A stretch of DNA of 64,000 bases from Veillonella rodentium (lineage in GTDB: Bacteria > Bacillota > Negativicutes > Veillonellales > Veillonellaceae), in contig NZ_LT906470.1 of the NCBI RefSeq assembly GCF_900187285.1, forward strand, positions 619,501 to 683,500. The letters are read 5' to 3'. Shown in pieces: positions 8,684-18,723 of the stretch. The position numbers were made by a program, and so were the translations under genes. The notes beneath the pieces are model-generated. The model saw only the letters and a list, made by a program, of their open reading frames with translations, ran no database searches and was not told where the DNA came from. Position 1 is the stretch's first letter. Every line of letters starts with the position of its first letter.

Positions 8684-9517
8684 ATGAGTAAGCCACAACA
8701 GACGATTAAACAGGCTGTTTCATATCAAGGGATTGGCCTTCATAGCGGTGAACCGGTAACTATGGTTTTTAAACCTGCACCTGAAGATACAGGAATTGTG
8801 TTTGTACGTACGGACATTGAAGGGAAGCCTTCTGTGCGAGCACACATTGATAATGTGACGAACACTATGCGCGCTACTACGTTAGAAAATGGTGAAGCTA
8901 AGGTATTTACCGTTGAGCATATATTAGCAGCGTTCAGTGCTATGAATATCGATAATTGTTATATAGAAATGGATTCTCCGGAACCTCCAGTAGGTGACGG
9001 TAGCAGTGCGGTCTTTGTCGATTTGATAGAGAAGGCGGGCTTTGATATACAGACGGCAGAACGCCGGGTATATAAAATCAAGCAATCTCATGCCGTATAT
9101 GATGAAGATCGATTTATCGTCATCCTTCCGTATGATGGATATCGCATGACATTTACTTCTATCAACAGTCATCCATTACTTGGAACCCAGCAATGTGATT
9201 TTGAAGTCACTCCAGCGTACTTCAAGGAGCACATAGGCTCGGCTCGAACTATTGGATTTATGAAGGAATTGGAACAATTACAGGCTATGGGTCTTGCTAA
9301 GGGCGGCAATTTGGATAATGCATTGGTTTATGATGATGAGAAATGCTTATCTGTCCCTCGCTTTGATGATGAACTTGTCCGCCATAAGGCGCTTGATGTT
9401 ATTGGGGATTTGTTTTTATTAGGACCTATTGAAGGCCATGTAATCGCTTTAAAATCGAGTCATGAACTTAATTCGCGTTTGGCTCACAGTATAATGGAAG
9501 AAATAAGGGAGACATAG
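8684..9517 (+). CDS. lpxC: UDP-3-O-acyl-N-acetylglucosamine deacetylase LpxC
   Basis: 277 residues. Zinc ligands are visible as His79 (VEHIL), His234 and Asp238 (HKALD), with the catalytic His260 near the end (SSHELN). LpxC removes the N-acetyl group in the first committed step of lipid A synthesis and is the classic control point of the pathway. Family members in E. coli are about 305 residues; this one ends soon after the last catalytic His. Own promoter 50 bases upstream; fabZ follows after 2 bases. Confidence 0.97.
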   Translation: MSKPQQTIKQAVSYQGIGLHSGEPVTMVFKPAPEDTGIVFVRTDIEGKPSVRAHIDNVTNTMRATTLENGEAKVFTVEHILAAFSAMNIDNCYIEMDSPEPPVGDGSSAVFVDLIEKAGFDIQTAERRVYKIKQSHAVYDEDRFIVILPYDGYRMTFTSINSHPLLGTQQCDFEVTPAYFKEHIGSARTIGFMKELEQLQAMGLAKGGNLDNALVYDDEKCLSVPRFDDELVRHKALDVIGDLFLLGPIEGHVIALKSSHELNSRLAHSIMEEIRET

Positions 9518-9519
9518 CC

Positions 9520-9945
9520 ATGATTCTTAATCACGAAGATATTTTAGAAATTTTACCTCATCGTTATCCAATGCTCTTAGTAGATCGAATTACTGAGTTG
9601 GAACCTATGAAGCGTGCTGTGGGCATTAAAAATGCCACCTTTAATGAACTTTTCTTCCAGGGGCATTTCCCGGGAAATCCTGTGATGCCTGGCGTTCTGA
9701 TTACAGAAGCAATTGCTCAAGTAGGGGGTATTGCTCTTTTATACCCTGAAGAAAACCGTGGTTTGACACCGATGTTTACAGGCATTGATAAGGTTCGTTT
9801 CCGTCATCCTGTAAAACCCGGTGATCAAGTGCGCATGGAAGTTGATATCGTTAAGATAAAAGGCCGTATGGGTAAGGTGGAAGGCCGTGCCTATGTGGGG
9901 GATAAACTGTGCGCTAGCGGTGAATACATGTTTGCCCTTGTATAA
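9520..9945 (+). CDS. fabZ: 3-hydroxyacyl-ACP dehydratase FabZ
   Basis: 141 residues, single hot-dog fold. Active-site His49 and Glu63 are in the stretch HFPGNPVMPGVLITE. FabZ dehydrates 3-hydroxyacyl-ACP in fatty acid elongation and so competes with LpxA/LpxD for the same substrate, which explains its placement between lpxC and lpxA in many diderms. Two bases separate it from lpxC. Confidence 0.97.
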   Translation: MILNHEDILEILPHRYPMLLVDRITELEPMKRAVGIKNATFNELFFQGHFPGNPVMPGVLITEAIAQVGGIALLYPEENRGLTPMFTGIDKVRFRHPVKPGDQVRMEVDIVKIKGRMGKVEGRAYVGDKLCASGEYMFALV

Positions 9946-9965
9946 TAAACTGAGGAGTGATTATA

Positions 9966-10778
9966 GTGATAGTTGTAGGCATGGAAAATGCAGAATCCAA
10001 CATCCATAGTACAGCCATAGTCCATCCAAATGCTAAATTGGGCAAAGATGTAATCGTAGGTCCTGGTGCAATCATTGGGGAACATGTCGTGATCGGCGAT
10101 GGAACCAAAATTGGTGCACATGTTGTGATTGGTGGTTGGACAACCATTGGTAAGCGTTGTGAAATTTATCCGAACGCATCTATTGGGTTGGAACCGCAAG
10201 ATTTAAAATTTAAAGGTGAAAAAAGCTTTTGTAATATCGGCGATGAGACGGTTATTCGCGAGTTTGTCACCATCAGTCGGGCTACCGGCGAAGGTGAAGA
10301 GACTCGCGTCGGAAATAACTGTTTGCTTCAAGCTTGTACTCATGTAGCTCATAATTGTATTGTAGGTAATAATGTGATCATGAGTAACTGTGCCGGTCTT
10401 GCAGGTCACGCTATTGTTGAGGACCGCGTAGTAATCGGTGGACTTGCCGGTATTCACCAATTTGTGAAAATCGGTCGTAATGCCATGGTCGGCGGTATGG
10501 CTAAAGTGGTACAGGATATTCCTCCGTATGTTATCGCAGATGGTCAACCGGCACGCGTTATCGGACTTAATTCGGTAGGCTTATCTCGTGCAGGTATTTC
10601 CGAAGATGTACGACGTGATTTGAAACAGGCATTTCGCATTATTTATCGTTCCGGATTCAGTTTATCCAAGGCGATTGAAGAAATGGAAATGCAGCTTGAT
10701 TCTTCTGTAGAAATAGAAAATTTATTACGATTTTTGCGCAATGCCGATCGTGGTATTATGCGTACTCGTCGCGATTAA
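9966..10778 (+). CDS. lpxA: UDP-N-acetylglucosamine O-acyltransferase LpxA
   Basis: About 270 residues. Hexapeptide repeats build the beta helix; the catalytic region reads THVAHN, with His129 as the likely base, followed by GLAGH. The C-terminal helical domain is present. LpxA attaches the O-linked hydroxyacyl chain in the first step of lipid A synthesis. The reading frame opens at 9957 (GTG), but GAGGAG at 9952-9957 points to the GTG at 9966; ATG 9981 is a further option. A hairpin terminator follows. Confidence 0.95.
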   Translation: MIVVGMENAESNIHSTAIVHPNAKLGKDVIVGPGAIIGEHVVIGDGTKIGAHVVIGGWTTIGKRCEIYPNASIGLEPQDLKFKGEKSFCNIGDETVIREFVTISRATGEGEETRVGNNCLLQACTHVAHNCIVGNNVIMSNCAGLAGHAIVEDRVVIGGLAGIHQFVKIGRNAMVGGMAKVVQDIPPYVIADGQPARVIGLNSVGLSRAGISEDVRRDLKQAFRIIYRSGFSLSKAIEEMEMQLDSSVEIENLLRFLRNADRGIMRTRRD

Positions 10779-10782
10779 TAAT

Positions 10783-10812
10783 AAGGGATCTCGTAGTATT
10801 ACGGGGTCCCTT
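10783..10812 (+). terminator. Terminator after lpxA
   Basis: AAGGGATCTCGTA pairs with TACGGGGTCCCTT around a GTAT loop, followed by TTTCT. The T tract is weak, so some read-through into lpxI is likely. The 165 bases after it, before lpxI, show no clear promoter. Confidence 0.65.
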
Positions 10813-10977
10813 TCTATTGTGGTAAAAGCTGTGTTTTAATGGTAAAAAATGGTCATTTATAGTACAATATACTGTATATGAGTACGTCATCGGACGGTAA
10901 TTCTCGTATTGTTAAATTGTATACAACCAGTATGTAAATATAAGCTTGGACCGACAGGTCATATAGGAGGTATAGTT

Positions 10978-11817
10978 TTGGCAAAGGTAGGATTGATTGC
11001 GGGCATCGGTATATTGCCTGTAGAATTCATGCGTGCCGCACACCTATTAGGGCACGAAGTGGTTGTTATAGGTGTGGTACCTGATATAGACCCGGCCCTT
11101 GAACGTGAAGCCGATGCTTTTTACAGCATAGGTGTCGCAAAATTGGGAAAAATTTTCAAGACCTTAAAGAAGGAAGGCGTCGTTGAACTGACCATGCTGG
11201 GAAAAGTGACTAAGGAAATCCTCTTTAACGGTTTATCGTTCCCCGATCTAAAGACACTGGGGGTCTTACGCCGTCTTAAAAATCGCAAAGACGATACGAT
11301 TATGCTTGCCATTGTCGATGAAATTGAGCGGGAAGGATTTAAAGTTCTGGATCAGACCGTATATTTAAAGCCTTTTATGCCTAAAGTAGGGGTGCTTTCA
11401 CAAACATCACCCACCGATGAACAATGGGAAGATATCTGTTTCGGATTTGAATTGGCGAAACAAATGGGTGCTCTTGATATTGGACAGACTGTTGTCGTAA
11501 AACATAAGGCGGCCATGGCTATTGAAGCCATTGAAGGCACAGATAAGTGCATTTTACGCGGCGGTGAATTAGGCAGAGGCGATGCTGTTGTCGTGAAGAC
11601 GGAGAAGCCGAATCAGGATGTGCGTTTTGACGTACCTGCGGTAGGCATTAAAACGTTGATGTCCATGATAGATAGCGGATGCAAGGTATTGGCTGTAGAA
11701 GCGGAAAAAACTATTTTCGTACAGCAGCAGGAAGTGCTTGATATGGCAAATCGTCATAATATTGTCATATGCGCCGTAAACGAGGATTTTGTGAATGCCA
11801 GAAAGGATGCACGATGA
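10978..11817 (+). CDS. lpxI: UDP-2,3-diacylglucosamine diphosphatase LpxI
   Basis: About 279 residues, the LpxI (DUF1009) family rather than the metallophosphatase LpxH. It hydrolyses UDP-diacylglucosamine to lipid X between LpxD and LpxB. Recognisable parts are the N-terminal GLIAGIGILPVEF and the C-terminal segment with DVPAVGIKT and VLAVEAEKT. The start is TTG at 10978, set by TAGGAGG eight bases upstream; the frame is open further 5' but without a ribosome site. Overlaps lpxB by 4 bases (ATGA), indicating coupled translation. Confidence 0.94.
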   Translation: MAKVGLIAGIGILPVEFMRAAHLLGHEVVVIGVVPDIDPALEREADAFYSIGVAKLGKIFKTLKKEGVVELTMLGKVTKEILFNGLSFPDLKTLGVLRRLKNRKDDTIMLAIVDEIEREGFKVLDQTVYLKPFMPKVGVLSQTSPTDEQWEDICFGFELAKQMGALDIGQTVVVKHKAAMAIEAIEGTDKCILRGGELGRGDAVVVKTEKPNQDVRFDVPAVGIKTLMSMIDSGCKVLAVEAEKTIFVQQQEVLDMANRHNIVICAVNEDFVNARKDAR

Positions 11818-12956
11818 AAATCATGTTTTCTGCCGGAGAAGCATCCGGTGATACTCATGCTGCCAGTGTTGCTGCGGCATTGCGCGAACTGGATCCTACG
11901 GTAGAATTGTTCGGAATGGGCGGCACCTTGATGGAACGGGCCGGTGTTCGCATTGTATATGACATCAAAAATCTTGGTGTCATAGGCATTGTAGAGATTA
12001 TTAAATCGTTGCCGAAATTCTTTAAACTACGCACGTATTTAAAACGGGTCATGATGAAAGAAAAACCGGATATTCTTGTCTGTGTAGATTATCCGGGTTT
12101 TAATATGAAACTTGCCGCAGTAGCGCATGAACTCGGTATTCCGGTGGTATATTATATTGCACCGACCATATGGGCATGGCATAGTAGTCGTGGCGATACC
12201 ATTCGAAAATATGTGACGAAGGTAGCTTCGATTTTTCCGTTTGAGGCGGAGGCATATCGAAAATATAAATGTGATGTTGAATTTGTAGGGCATCCATTGT
12301 TGGATATCGTTCATCCGACGATGAACAGAGGTGAAGCTTTAGTATATTTTGATGTCCGAAAAGAGGCTAAAAAAATATTACTTATGCCCGGCAGCCGTAA
12401 ACAGGAAGTCATGTCACTACTTGATACAATGCTGAAGAGCGCCGAGATATTAATGGAAACCCATGATGATATGCAGTTCTTTTTGCCCCGTGCGCACACT
12501 ATTGACCGCAGTGAACTGGAATCGGTTATTGAGTCTCATAATGTGCCGGTAACGATCACGGAGGACCATACATACGACTTAATGCAAATCTGTGATGCCT
12601 GTCTTGCCGCTTCAGGGACCGCGACACTTGAAACGGCTATGATGGAATTGCCTACCGTCTTACTGTATCGCGTATCACCGATTACGTATGGTATCGGTAA
12701 AATGGTGGTTAACGTATCTCACGTGGGCTTACCGAATATTATCGCCGGTAAAGAAGTGATACCGGAACTTTTACAAGATGAGGTAAATCCGAAACGCATT
12801 GTAGCGGCCGTAGCGCCGTTAATCGATGATGAGTCGGCAAATGCGGCCATGCGCACGGAGTTGCGCGAAGTACGACATGCATTAGGTGAACCGGGGGCGG
12901 TAAAACGCGTAGCGCACCTCGTATATGACCTAGCTAAGGAGAAGTGTAATGAATAG
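11814..12956 (+). CDS. lpxB: Lipid-A-disaccharide synthase LpxB
   Basis: 380 residues, normal length for this GT19 glycosyltransferase. It begins IMFSAGEASGDTHA, the family's N-terminal signature, and contains MPGSRKQEV and the nucleotide-binding region with SGTATLE. LpxB joins lipid X and UDP-diacylglucosamine at the membrane surface to give the disaccharide core of lipid A. The ATG used overlaps the lpxI stop; the 3' end overlaps msbA by 8 bases. Confidence 0.97.
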   Translation: MKIMFSAGEASGDTHAASVAAALRELDPTVELFGMGGTLMERAGVRIVYDIKNLGVIGIVEIIKSLPKFFKLRTYLKRVMMKEKPDILVCVDYPGFNMKLAAVAHELGIPVVYYIAPTIWAWHSSRGDTIRKYVTKVASIFPFEAEAYRKYKCDVEFVGHPLLDIVHPTMNRGEALVYFDVRKEAKKILLMPGSRKQEVMSLLDTMLKSAEILMETHDDMQFFLPRAHTIDRSELESVIESHNVPVTITEDHTYDLMQICDACLAASGTATLETAMMELPTVLLYRVSPITYGIGKMVVNVSHVGLPNIIAGKEVIPELLQDEVNPKRIVAAVAPLIDDESANAAMRTELREVRHALGEPGAVKRVAHLVYDLAKEKCNE

Positions 12957-14679
12957 TTATTCCAGGCTTTTATATTTTGTAAAGCCTTATTATAAGCGCA
13001 TGATATTTGCCGTATTCTGTATGATTGTAGCGGCAGCCGCGTATCTGGTCGTGCCATGGCTCATCAAGAATGTGGTGGATCAGGTTTTACAAGATAAAAA
13101 TATGTTTATGCTGAACCTGATTGTAGGGGCGATTATTCTTATCTTCTTAATTCGAGGTTTTGCTACGTATGGTCAGACTTATAATATGTCCTATATCGGT
13201 CAACGCGTTATCATCGATGTGCGTGAAGCGATTTTTAATCATCTTCAACGCTTGAGTTTATCTTATTTTGATCGCCGTAAGACGGGCGTTATCATGAGTA
13301 ATCTCACCAACGACGTGGCAGCCTTACAAACGGCGGTGGTGGATAATCTCATATCCTTCATAACCGAGTCCGTAACGCTTATCGGTTCTCTCGTATCGAT
13401 GCTGCTTATTGACTGGAAGTTGACGTTGGTTACCTTTATCACTGTGCCTGTTGTATTATTGATTATCAACGTATTCGGTAAGAAATTACGCCTTGCCGGT
13501 CACGATGTACAGGGGCGTATCGCTGATATTACGGCGCTTTTACAAGAGGTTATCAGCGCGGTGCGGGTCGTTAAATCCTTTGCGCGCGAAGATTTTGAGC
13601 GTAACCGTTTTGAAACGGAAAATGCCCGTAACTTCAAGGCTGTTATTAAGGCCACAAAACTAACCAGCTTATTGAGCCCTATGGTCGAGTTTTCCGCTGC
13701 CGTTGCCGTGGCGGTTATCCTCTGGTATGGCGGTTATTCCGTTGTAACCGGTACGATTACGGCAGGGTCTCTTATCGCATTTTTGATTTATGCTATCAAT
13801 CTGTCGAATCCGGTAAAGCGTTTGAGTCAAGTTTACGGTAATATTCAAAAAGCTTTGGCTGCAGCGGATCGCGTTTTTGAAATTTTGGATACTAAAACTG
13901 ATGTTATCGAGAAACCCGATGCAGTTGTATTACCGGCTATTACGGGCGATGTGGAATTTAATGATGTATCCTTTTCCTATGATGGTGAAAAACCGGCATT
14001 GGAACATTTTACTCTATCTGTTAAGGCCGGTGAAAGTGTGGCGCTCGTTGGTCCATCCGGTGCGGGGAAGACGACATTGGCAAATTTACTGCCTCGTTTT
14101 TATGATGTCACTGACGGTTCCATCACTATCGACGGATATAATGTAAAGGATGTAACGTTTAAGTCTTTGCGCGAACAAATCGGTTTAGTTCCGCAGGAAA
14201 CCGTATTATTCAATGCCACGATTCGTGAAAATATTCTCTACGGTCGCCTTGATGCGACGGATGAAGAAATATACGAAGCGGCAAAGGCCGCTAATGTATT
14301 GGAGTTTGTCGATAAATTGCCGGACGGACTCGATACGATCGTAGGTGAGCGCGGCAGTTCCCTATCAGGCGGTCAACGTCAACGGGTGGCTATTGCTCGT
14401 GCGATTTTAAAGGATCCACGCATTTTGATTCTCGATGAAGCTACGTCTGCTTTGGATACGGAAAGTGAAAAACTCGTTCAGGAGGCGCTCGATCGTCTCA
14501 TGAAGGGGCGTACCGCATTTGTCATCGCTCATCGATTGAGCACCGTTCAGAATGCGAATCAAATTGTTGTACTTAACCATGGTCGCCTGGTAGAGCAGGG
14601 GACTCACCAGGAGCTGCTAGCTATTGAAGACGGGTTGTACAATCATCTTTACTCTGTTCAATTCTCCAATAAAGGATAA
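12949..14679 (+). CDS. msbA: Lipid A export ABC transporter MsbA
   Basis: 576 residues, a half-transporter with six membrane segments (about 1-310) fused to an ATPase domain. Walker A GPSGAGKTT is near residue 370, the signature is LSGGQRQR and Walker B is ILILDEATSALD. MsbA flips lipid A-core from the cytosolic to the periplasmic leaflet. General multidrug ABC exporters look alike, but the position between lpxB and waaA fixes the assignment. Overlaps lpxB by 8 bases and is followed by waaA after 2. Confidence 0.94.
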   Translation: MNSYSRLLYFVKPYYKRMIFAVFCMIVAAAAYLVVPWLIKNVVDQVLQDKNMFMLNLIVGAIILIFLIRGFATYGQTYNMSYIGQRVIIDVREAIFNHLQRLSLSYFDRRKTGVIMSNLTNDVAALQTAVVDNLISFITESVTLIGSLVSMLLIDWKLTLVTFITVPVVLLIINVFGKKLRLAGHDVQGRIADITALLQEVISAVRVVKSFAREDFERNRFETENARNFKAVIKATKLTSLLSPMVEFSAAVAVAVILWYGGYSVVTGTITAGSLIAFLIYAINLSNPVKRLSQVYGNIQKALAAADRVFEILDTKTDVIEKPDAVVLPAITGDVEFNDVSFSYDGEKPALEHFTLSVKAGESVALVGPSGAGKTTLANLLPRFYDVTDGSITIDGYNVKDVTFKSLREQIGLVPQETVLFNATIRENILYGRLDATDEEIYEAAKAANVLEFVDKLPDGLDTIVGERGSSLSGGQRQRVAIARAILKDPRILILDEATSALDTESEKLVQEALDRLMKGRTAFVIAHRLSTVQNANQIVVLNHGRLVEQGTHQELLAIEDGLYNHLYSVQFSNKG

Positions 14680-14681
14680 CC

Positions 14682-15986
14682 ATGTACTGGATATACAACG
14701 TATTGCTCATATTCTATTGGATAGGCCTGATACCGGTCATTTTGTACCGGCTCGCTTTTGAAGACGGATTTTATGAGCGCATTAAACAGAGTGCGGGCTA
14801 TATGCCTGCATCATTATTAAAAAAAATAGAAGGACGCCGTGCGATTTGGATTCACGCCGCATCTGTCGGTGAAATCGTGGCTACCAGTCCGCTGGTAAAA
14901 GAAGTGAAAAAAGAGTTCCCTGAGGCCGTCGTTGTTGTATCCGTAGTTACGGCTACAGGCCATGCAATGGCACACCGCATTATTCCGGAAGCGGAAGGAA
15001 TTATCTTTTTCCCTCTTGATCTGCCATATTTGACCCGTAAGATTTTACATATTATCAAACCTATTACGATTTTATTGGTGGAAACCGAAATTTGGCCGAA
15101 CTTTTTACGAATCGCTCAATCTGAAAATATACCTGTTATGATGGTAAATGGTCGTATTTCGGATCGCAGTATGAAGCGATATCGCTATATCAGTGCTTTC
15201 ACACGGGAAATGCTGCGGTCTATCGAACGATTCTGCATGCAATCTAAATTTGATGCAGCGTATATCGCACGACTTGGCGCTAATAAAGCGGATATTACCG
15301 TGACGGGCAATATGAAGTATGATCAGACATATGCCACCGTGTCCAGTGAAGAGAAGCAGCAACTGCTTGATGAATTCGGATTTGGAAATAATCACCCGAT
15401 TATTGTCGCGGGCAGTACCCATAAGGGCGAAGAGGAGGCTATTTTTGAAACCTTTACACAGGTCTTGCAGGAGTACCCTCAAGCACGTTTATTGATTGCG
15501 CCGCGTGAAATTTATCGTGGCCATGATGTACAAAGCCTTGCGAAACGCTATAAACTGAATGCCATTTGTCGCAGTGATATGACTGAGCCCGTACATGAAG
15601 GTATTCCCGTGGTTGTTCTCGACACGATCGGTGAACTCGGGCGTCTTTACAGTTTAGGGGATATTATATTTGTGGGTGGTTCGCTGGTGCGAACCGGCGG
15701 ACATAATATATTGGAACCGGCTGCTCACGGTAAGCCTATTCTGGTAGGCCCTCATATGTTCAACTTTAAAGAAATCTTTTCGCTCCTTAATTCGCGAGGG
15801 GCTTGTGAACAGGTAAAAAACGGTAAAGAATTGACCGAGATGGTCTTGCGCCTTTGCAACGACAAAGCCTTGGCTGAAGAGATGGGCGAACATTGTCTGG
15901 AAATTATTAGAGAAAATCGCGGAGCTACACGACGTAATACTCAAGAGTTGCGCCAGTTATTTGAAGCACATCATATCATTCCATAA
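14682..15986 (+). CDS. waaA: 3-deoxy-D-manno-octulosonic acid transferase
   Basis: 434 residues. One N-terminal membrane anchor, then a GT-B fold; conserved stretches include IWIHAASVGE with the catalytic Glu, LVETEIWPN and GGSLVRTGGHNILEPAA. WaaA (KdtA) transfers one or two Kdo residues from CMP-Kdo to lipid IVA. Only one copy is visible, so whether it is mono- or bifunctional cannot be told. Sits in the msbA-lpxK-kds run, uniting Kdo synthesis and use. Confidence 0.96.
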   Translation: MYWIYNVLLIFYWIGLIPVILYRLAFEDGFYERIKQSAGYMPASLLKKIEGRRAIWIHAASVGEIVATSPLVKEVKKEFPEAVVVVSVVTATGHAMAHRIIPEAEGIIFFPLDLPYLTRKILHIIKPITILLVETEIWPNFLRIAQSENIPVMMVNGRISDRSMKRYRYISAFTREMLRSIERFCMQSKFDAAYIARLGANKADITVTGNMKYDQTYATVSSEEKQQLLDEFGFGNNHPIIVAGSTHKGEEEAIFETFTQVLQEYPQARLLIAPREIYRGHDVQSLAKRYKLNAICRSDMTEPVHEGIPVVVLDTIGELGRLYSLGDIIFVGGSLVRTGGHNILEPAAHGKPILVGPHMFNFKEIFSLLNSRGACEQVKNGKELTEMVLRLCNDKALAEEMGEHCLEIIRENRGATRRNTQELRQLFEAHHIIP

Positions 15987-16004
15987 TAGGAAGGAGAGAC
16001 TCTT

Positions 16005-17117
16005 ATGAGTGGGGAAGAATTATTCAAATCCATTGTCAGTGGTGAAAATAAGTCCATATTGGGCGATATGGCTCGATCCGGACTTGCATTTCTCAGTAAA
16101 GGCTATGAAAAGGCCGTATCAATCCGCAATGCCCGTTTCGATGAAGGAAAGGGCGTTAATAAGGTGACTGTGCCTGTCATCAGCGTCGGTAATATCACGG
16201 CCGGAGGTACCGGTAAGACGCCGATGGTGCGATTTATTTGTGATGTGCTCGCTCAGAAAGGATTTCATCCTACTGTGTTGAGCCGAGGCTATCGGGCGGA
16301 GGATAATAAAAAGAATATTATTATTTCCCGAGACGGTACCATGCTGGTGGAGCCGACCATAAGTGGTGATGAAGCCTGGTTGTTGGCAAAGGTGTTGTCG
16401 AAATCTAACGTTATTATCGGTCGGGATCGTACTCAATCGGCGATTATTGCCATTGATAAGCTTGGTGCGGATTGTCTGGTTATGGACGACGGCTTTCAGC
16501 ATAGGGGGCTGGCTCGAGACATCGATATTGTCCTTGTCGATGCATCCAATCCGTTCGGTTATGAGCATGTACTGCCGCGAGGTTTATTACGTGAACCGCT
16601 AAGCGGGTTACAGCGGGCCGATATCATTGTCCTCACGAAGGTTGATCAGGTGGCACCGGGAATCGTATCGAGCATACGGAAACGATTGGCTCAAATGCTA
16701 CCACAGACACCGATTTATGAAACGATCCATAAACCGCAGGCCTTATATACTTTAGATGAATGGGCAGCCGGTGCAAAGGGGTCTCCCGTGGGAACTCATA
16801 AAGAAAAGAGGATTATGGCTGTCAGCGGCATCGGAAATCCGCAGTCTTTTACCAGAACCTTAGTTGATGTGGGCTATAATGTGGTTCATACGTTGGCGTT
16901 TGGGGATCATCATGAGTTTACCAATGACGATGTCGTGGAGATTTGGAAACAGGCATTTGCACATCAGGCGGACATGATCTGTATTACGGAAAAGGATGCT
17001 GTGAAGTTAAGTCAGTTGCATGCAATTGAAGACTTGAAAACACCGATTCTGGTGCTATCTATCGGCATTGAATTTGTAGCCGGAAAACAGGAATTCATAG
17101 AAAATTTAGAGATTTAG
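16005..17117 (+). CDS. lpxK: Tetraacyldisaccharide 4'-kinase LpxK
   Basis: 370 residues. Carries the atypical P-loop of LpxK, SVGNITAGGTGKTP, plus SRGY and MDDGFQHRGLARD, all diagnostic. A hydrophobic N-terminal helix binds the membrane. LpxK phosphorylates the lipid A disaccharide at the 4' position. AGGAGAG upstream supports the ATG. A short AT-rich gap of 44 bases separates it from kdsB. Confidence 0.96.
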   Translation: MSGEELFKSIVSGENKSILGDMARSGLAFLSKGYEKAVSIRNARFDEGKGVNKVTVPVISVGNITAGGTGKTPMVRFICDVLAQKGFHPTVLSRGYRAEDNKKNIIISRDGTMLVEPTISGDEAWLLAKVLSKSNVIIGRDRTQSAIIAIDKLGADCLVMDDGFQHRGLARDIDIVLVDASNPFGYEHVLPRGLLREPLSGLQRADIIVLTKVDQVAPGIVSSIRKRLAQMLPQTPIYETIHKPQALYTLDEWAAGAKGSPVGTHKEKRIMAVSGIGNPQSFTRTLVDVGYNVVHTLAFGDHHEFTNDDVVEIWKQAFAHQADMICITEKDAVKLSQLHAIEDLKTPILVLSIGIEFVAGKQEFIENLEI

Positions 17118-17161
17118 TGTATAATAATAAGATGTATAAATGACAAAAAGGGGGGCTTATT

Positions 17162-17893
17162 GTGCAATTTGGATGTATAATTCCGGCCCGTTACGGGTCT
17201 ACACGATTGCCTGGTAAACCTTTGGCCGATATTGCCGGTAAACCGATGATTCAAAGGGTTTATGAACGCGTGTCACAAGCGAAAAAAACAATGTATACTA
17301 TTGTGGCTACCGATGATGAACGGGTATTCAAGACCGTCCAAGGTTTTGGCGGTACCGTGATGATGACAAATCCGAATCATCCGACGGGGACTGACCGTCT
17401 TGCGGAGGTAGCGGCTCAATATGCTGATTTAGATGTGATAATCAATGTACAGGGTGATGAGCCGATGATTGATTTCACGCTGATCGATGATTTGGCGCGA
17501 CTTTTTGAGGATGATCCAAATTTGCAGATGGCCACCGTTGCAACGCCTCTTTTAAAGGAGGAATATGATGAGCCGTCCGCGGTAAAGGTTGTCCTTAATA
17601 ACCGAAATGATGCGATGTACTTTTCCAGATCCCTGATTCCATATCCTCGACAGGATTTTGTGAAAGCACCGCTTAAACATATCGGCATTTATGCATATCG
17701 CAGGGATTTTCTGTTAAATTACGCTAATATGGAGCCGACAGCGGCGGAACAGACCGAGTCGCTGGAGCAATTACGGGCTCTTGAAAATGGATATACTATT
17801 CGCGTTATTCTTACGGATAAGCGATTTATCGGTGTAGATACACCGGAAGACTTGGCTCGCGTAAATGCCATTTACGCACAAGAGGAGAGATAA
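17162..17893 (+). CDS. kdsB: CMP-Kdo synthetase KdsB
   Basis: 243 residues, full length. The N-terminus IPARYGSTRLPGKPL is the nucleotide-binding signature of CMP-Kdo synthetases. The enzyme activates Kdo with CTP for WaaA. GTG start, preceded by a strong GGGGGG-type site; the stop is adjacent to the kdsA start. Confidence 0.97.
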   Translation: MQFGCIIPARYGSTRLPGKPLADIAGKPMIQRVYERVSQAKKTMYTIVATDDERVFKTVQGFGGTVMMTNPNHPTGTDRLAEVAAQYADLDVIINVQGDEPMIDFTLIDDLARLFEDDPNLQMATVATPLLKEEYDEPSAVKVVLNNRNDAMYFSRSLIPYPRQDFVKAPLKHIGIYAYRRDFLLNYANMEPTAAEQTESLEQLRALENGYTIRVILTDKRFIGVDTPEDLARVNAIYAQEER

Positions 17894-18712
17894 ATGAAAA
17901 CAGTTCAAATTAATAATATTACCGTAGGGGGAGGCAAGGGGCTATTTGTCCTTGCCGGACCTTGTGTGATTGAGGATTATGATCGCACATTGGCTATCGG
18001 CAAACGGGCTAAAGAAATTTGTGAACGCGTAGGTGTTCCTTACATATTTAAGGCCTCCTTTGATAAGGCTAACCGCTCCAGCTTTAACTCCTTCCGCGGG
18101 CCCGGCTTGGAGGAAGGCCTCAAGATATTGGCTTCTATAAAAAAAGAACTCAACGTGCCTGTAGTCAGTGATATTCACTCTATTGAGCAAATCGAACCGG
18201 CTGCTGAGGTATTGGATATTTTGCAAATTCCTGCATTCCTGTGCCGCCAGACGGATCTCGTATATGGTGCGGCAAAAACGGGTAAATGCGTGAATGTAAA
18301 AAAAGGGCAGTTTATGGCTCCTAAGGATATGGAGAATGTCCTTAATAAGATGAAAGAAACAGGAAACGAAAATCTAATGCTGACGGAACGGGGATTCAGC
18401 TTTGGGTATAATAATCTCGTTGTAGATATGCGTTCGTTTCCAATCATGCGTTCGTTTGGCTATCCTGTAATCTTTGATGCAACACATAGTGTGCAGTTGC
18501 CGGGAGGTGCGGGTACGAAATCCAGCGGGAATCGTGAGTTTGTGCCTAACTTGGCACGTGCTGCCGTAGCTAGCGGTGTGGACGGGCTTTTCTTTGAGGT
18601 ACATGATAATCCTGAAGAAGCATTGTCCGATGGACCTAATATGTTGTATTTAGACCAATTTGAAGCATTGCTTCGCGATTTAGTAGCTATTGATAAAATC
18701 GTTAAAGGTTAG
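17894..18712 (+). CDS. kdsA: Kdo-8-phosphate synthase KdsA
   Basis: 272 residues, TIM barrel of the DAHP/KDO8P synthase family. Contains AGPCVIED, KASFDKANRSS and FDATHSVQLPGG, all KdsA landmarks. It condenses arabinose-5-phosphate with phosphoenolpyruvate. Begins directly after the kdsB stop; part of kdsBADC. Confidence 0.97.
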   Translation: MKTVQINNITVGGGKGLFVLAGPCVIEDYDRTLAIGKRAKEICERVGVPYIFKASFDKANRSSFNSFRGPGLEEGLKILASIKKELNVPVVSDIHSIEQIEPAAEVLDILQIPAFLCRQTDLVYGAAKTGKCVNVKKGQFMAPKDMENVLNKMKETGNENLMLTERGFSFGYNNLVVDMRSFPIMRSFGYPVIFDATHSVQLPGGAGTKSSGNREFVPNLARAAVASGVDGLFFEVHDNPEEALSDGPNMLYLDQFEALLRDLVAIDKIVKG

Positions 18713-18723
18713 GGGCGGTATTG